Part shown: piece after piece, positions 61,895 through 64,000 of the stretch
How the letters are laid out: each line of letters starts with the position of its first letter
Numbering within the stretch: position 1 is the stretch's first letter
Assembly (NCBI GenBank): GCA_019722365.1
Contig: JADFUC010000825.1
Coordinates: 1-64,000 of the forward strand
DNA: 64,000 bases
From: Lithospermum erythrorhizon
Taxonomy: Eukaryota; Streptophyta; Magnoliopsida; Boraginales; Boraginaceae
Reading direction: 5' to 3'
Translations under genes and position numbers: made by a program
The notes under the pieces: model-generated
Database searches by the model: none
Told to the model about the DNA's origin: nothing
The model's input: only the letters and a program-made list of their open reading frames with translations

Positions 61895-64000
61895 CAGAAT
61901 AAGAATTATGCAAATATATATAATTAAACCACAAATACATACATAATTAAGTACCTTCAAAAGTATAATTAGAGGAAACGTGAGAATTTGGCGAGTATTA
62001 ATGTAACATTGTAACGAATGTTTCGCGCGAACTCGATCGAGAGCGAGATAGAGACCGGGTCTTTATTTTATTATTTTTTTGATAAACAGAAACCGGATAG
62101 TAGACCGAACAGCTTAGGTTGCGCGCGATTTGTGTGCCAACACTTTTATGTGCTAACGATGTTAATTTTTTTTCAATTTTTTAATATATACATACACAAT
62201 GTACTCTAAAAAGATATTCATGAACAAAAAATTATTACAAATATACTCTAATATCGTTATATTCTGTTTATATGTTTGTGAATTTGAATAACTCCAACGA
62301 GCAATTCATAATTTTTACGCTGATCGCATTAACGCCGGCTCTCCTCAATCGGACATTACAACCCCAGATCAACCCAATGACGACCGACACCATTTAAGAT
62401 AAGTTAAAAAGTTAAGACCATATATTGACAGCAAGACACGCATCAAATTCCAATGAGCTTATCCTATCTCATTTGGTGTTTCACTCCTTGACACCTGAGA
62501 ACACCATGTATTATCACTCACAATGCGTAGAACACTATGCATTATCACCGAATAAATAAGTTGCTAAGAAGTGAAATTAGTATTTTACCCCTAATCAGAC
62601 TTCACTACTACTACACTTCAAAATACTAAGATGCAAATTATATTTCCAATCCTAAAAACACACTATTTAGTGTGTATAACAATTCAGATTCATGAATCAT
62701 GACACACCAATGAAAAATTGACATCTGCGTTAATTCGACACACGCCCTATGTCTCGATTGGTGATAAAAGCAGATGCGTGATCTCACACTATTTGATTAG
62801 TATGTCAATCTCGATTGGGTTTTTTGGATTGGTGTCGCATAATTAGAAGAGATGTTTGTCTCATTCCCTCACACAGAAATAAGAGTTTCACAAGTGTGCA
62901 TTTTTCTTTTTAAAAAATTACCAGTGACCAATTTATTAACATTGACCATATTCGCACGCTACTGTCGATTTGGTATACGTGAATCTCACATGGTTGTATA
63001 CCTACTCGATTCTTGTGCGATCGGGCGATTCCTAACAAGAATTAGAAATTCCAAATAAGAATCAATGTCAGCGATTCCCAAGAATGTAATAAATATTTTA
63101 GCCTCAAATTGCTTCAATCATTTGATACACGAATCTCCCAGATCGGTATTCAAGCATTTCAGACACACATTTAGCCTCAAATTGCTTCAATCATTTTAAA
63201 CGTTAAAAATTACCTTACAATTATCGCAATTCTTCCCCGGCTCACAAGCGCAGCCTCGCATTCCACAAGGCTTTTACTGTCACGTAGCCCCCTCGCATTA
63301 TTCTTACCATACACACCCTCACACGGTTTAACACAATAATACCGAACGAATGACCATTATACCCTTTTTGACCTTCAAAAATCTAATTAACCTGCCCTTG
63401 CAAATCTGAATCATGTCTCTTCATTCCACCAATCGGTGACCCTTTCACTTAAAAAACTCTTCAACTTCTCTCAAATCAACCTAACATCAATCATCAACGG
63501 CGGAAAGCAGACGACTGTGACAAAAGCCACGTGAAGCCGAGGAAGAATCCGAACCCTTTTCCCTCGAGAGAAGCAATCGAACCCTTGGGAGAAGGCGTGA
63601 GTCCCGCATCACAATTTGCCAAAATCATATGGTAAGCTCAAGAATTATACTGGGGCGGTTGAATTTGAAATTTTATTGCTTCCGATTTATTACGCATTGT
63701 TACGTGAGGACAAACGACTTCTTCACAATAAAAGCATGGTGGCATGTGGAAGGTTTATCAAGTTCGTGGTCATCGTATTCAGCGGGTTGTACTTAGACTA
63801 TCATGGTGGTCGCCGACTCACACCGATATGGTCAATGTGACGCCACGAGGGAGATTTCGGCTCACCGGCATTTGTTTTTGTATTAGAAAGGTTTCCATTT
63901 AATTTTTTAGATGATGGGTTAGTTCACCGAAGAATTCAAGAAGACAAGGAAAGACATACGATTCGACGGTCTGTGGGTTGGAAATGTGGATATTTGTCAC
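61895..64000. other. Unassigned sequence upstream of SHPRH
   Basis: No gene can be supported. A direct repeat of 27 bases starting tttagcctcaaattgcttca occurs at 63097-63123 and 63170-63196. A GC-richer block at 63490-63600 and a 74-codon frame at 63616 could be the edge of another element or gene, but no domain is recognisable. Confidence 0.4.

Noticed and set aside
1..64000. CRISPR array, operon-like cluster or bacterial defence system
   Set aside because: Repeats present are microsatellites, minisatellites and LTR subrepeats without unique spacers of fixed length; genes are spliced and eukaryotic.

Overview
This is nuclear DNA from a flowering plant, most likely a eudicot. The evidence is spliced genes with GT-AG introns, an AT-rich background, plant-type protein sequences and a dense mix of plant transposable elements. 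I cannot fix the family or genus from sequence alone.

Three genes can be supported. (1) On the + strand at 18366-21685 is a two-exon gene for transcription elongation factor TFIIS (431 aa). Its linker is unusually long, partly duplicated and rich in psi-K-x-E motifs. (2) On the - strand at 22437-22880 is a single-exon gene for a 147-aa protein of unknown function, with a TATA box just upstream. (3) On the - strand at 61404-42977 is a 19-exon SHPRH-type gene: an SNF2 helicase with an embedded PHD finger and a RING E3 domain. All 19 exons join in phase to a 1662-aa protein. Its intron 10 is about 4.5 kb and holds a TRIM-like element, a (TA)n tract and a 2.3-kb LTR.

The rest is mobile DNA and its debris. 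1-2106: truncated large LTR (family A). 2107-4060: decayed CACTA transposase. 5127-5850: Copia-type LTR. 7980-14345: a tandem array split by an inverted 2.2-kb LTR (family B), itself split by a 2.4-kb LTR (family A). 16021-16225: a SINE with target duplications. 16.4-18.3 kb: short tandem arrays and a Stowaway MITE in the TFIIS leader. 23.9-25.3 kb: a hAT-like element. 25.5-27.1 and 34.0-35.1 kb: two copies of one AT-rich element, either side of a decayed 6.3-kb Copia retrotransposon (27554-33869). 35.4-40 kb: another Copia-type LTR, a Mutator-like MITE, a 96-bp tandem array and a direct copy of LTR family B. 40-42.6 kb: AT-rich with one weak MITE.

TFIIS (RNA polymerase II restart) and SHPRH (replication-stress ubiquitin ligase and remodeller) both act in chromatin, but nothing here suggests they work as a unit. 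I found no CRISPR, operon or bacterial-type system. The most unusual observations are the modified TFIIS linker, the three large LTR families that each carry a different minisatellite at the same relative place, and the precise nested insertions.
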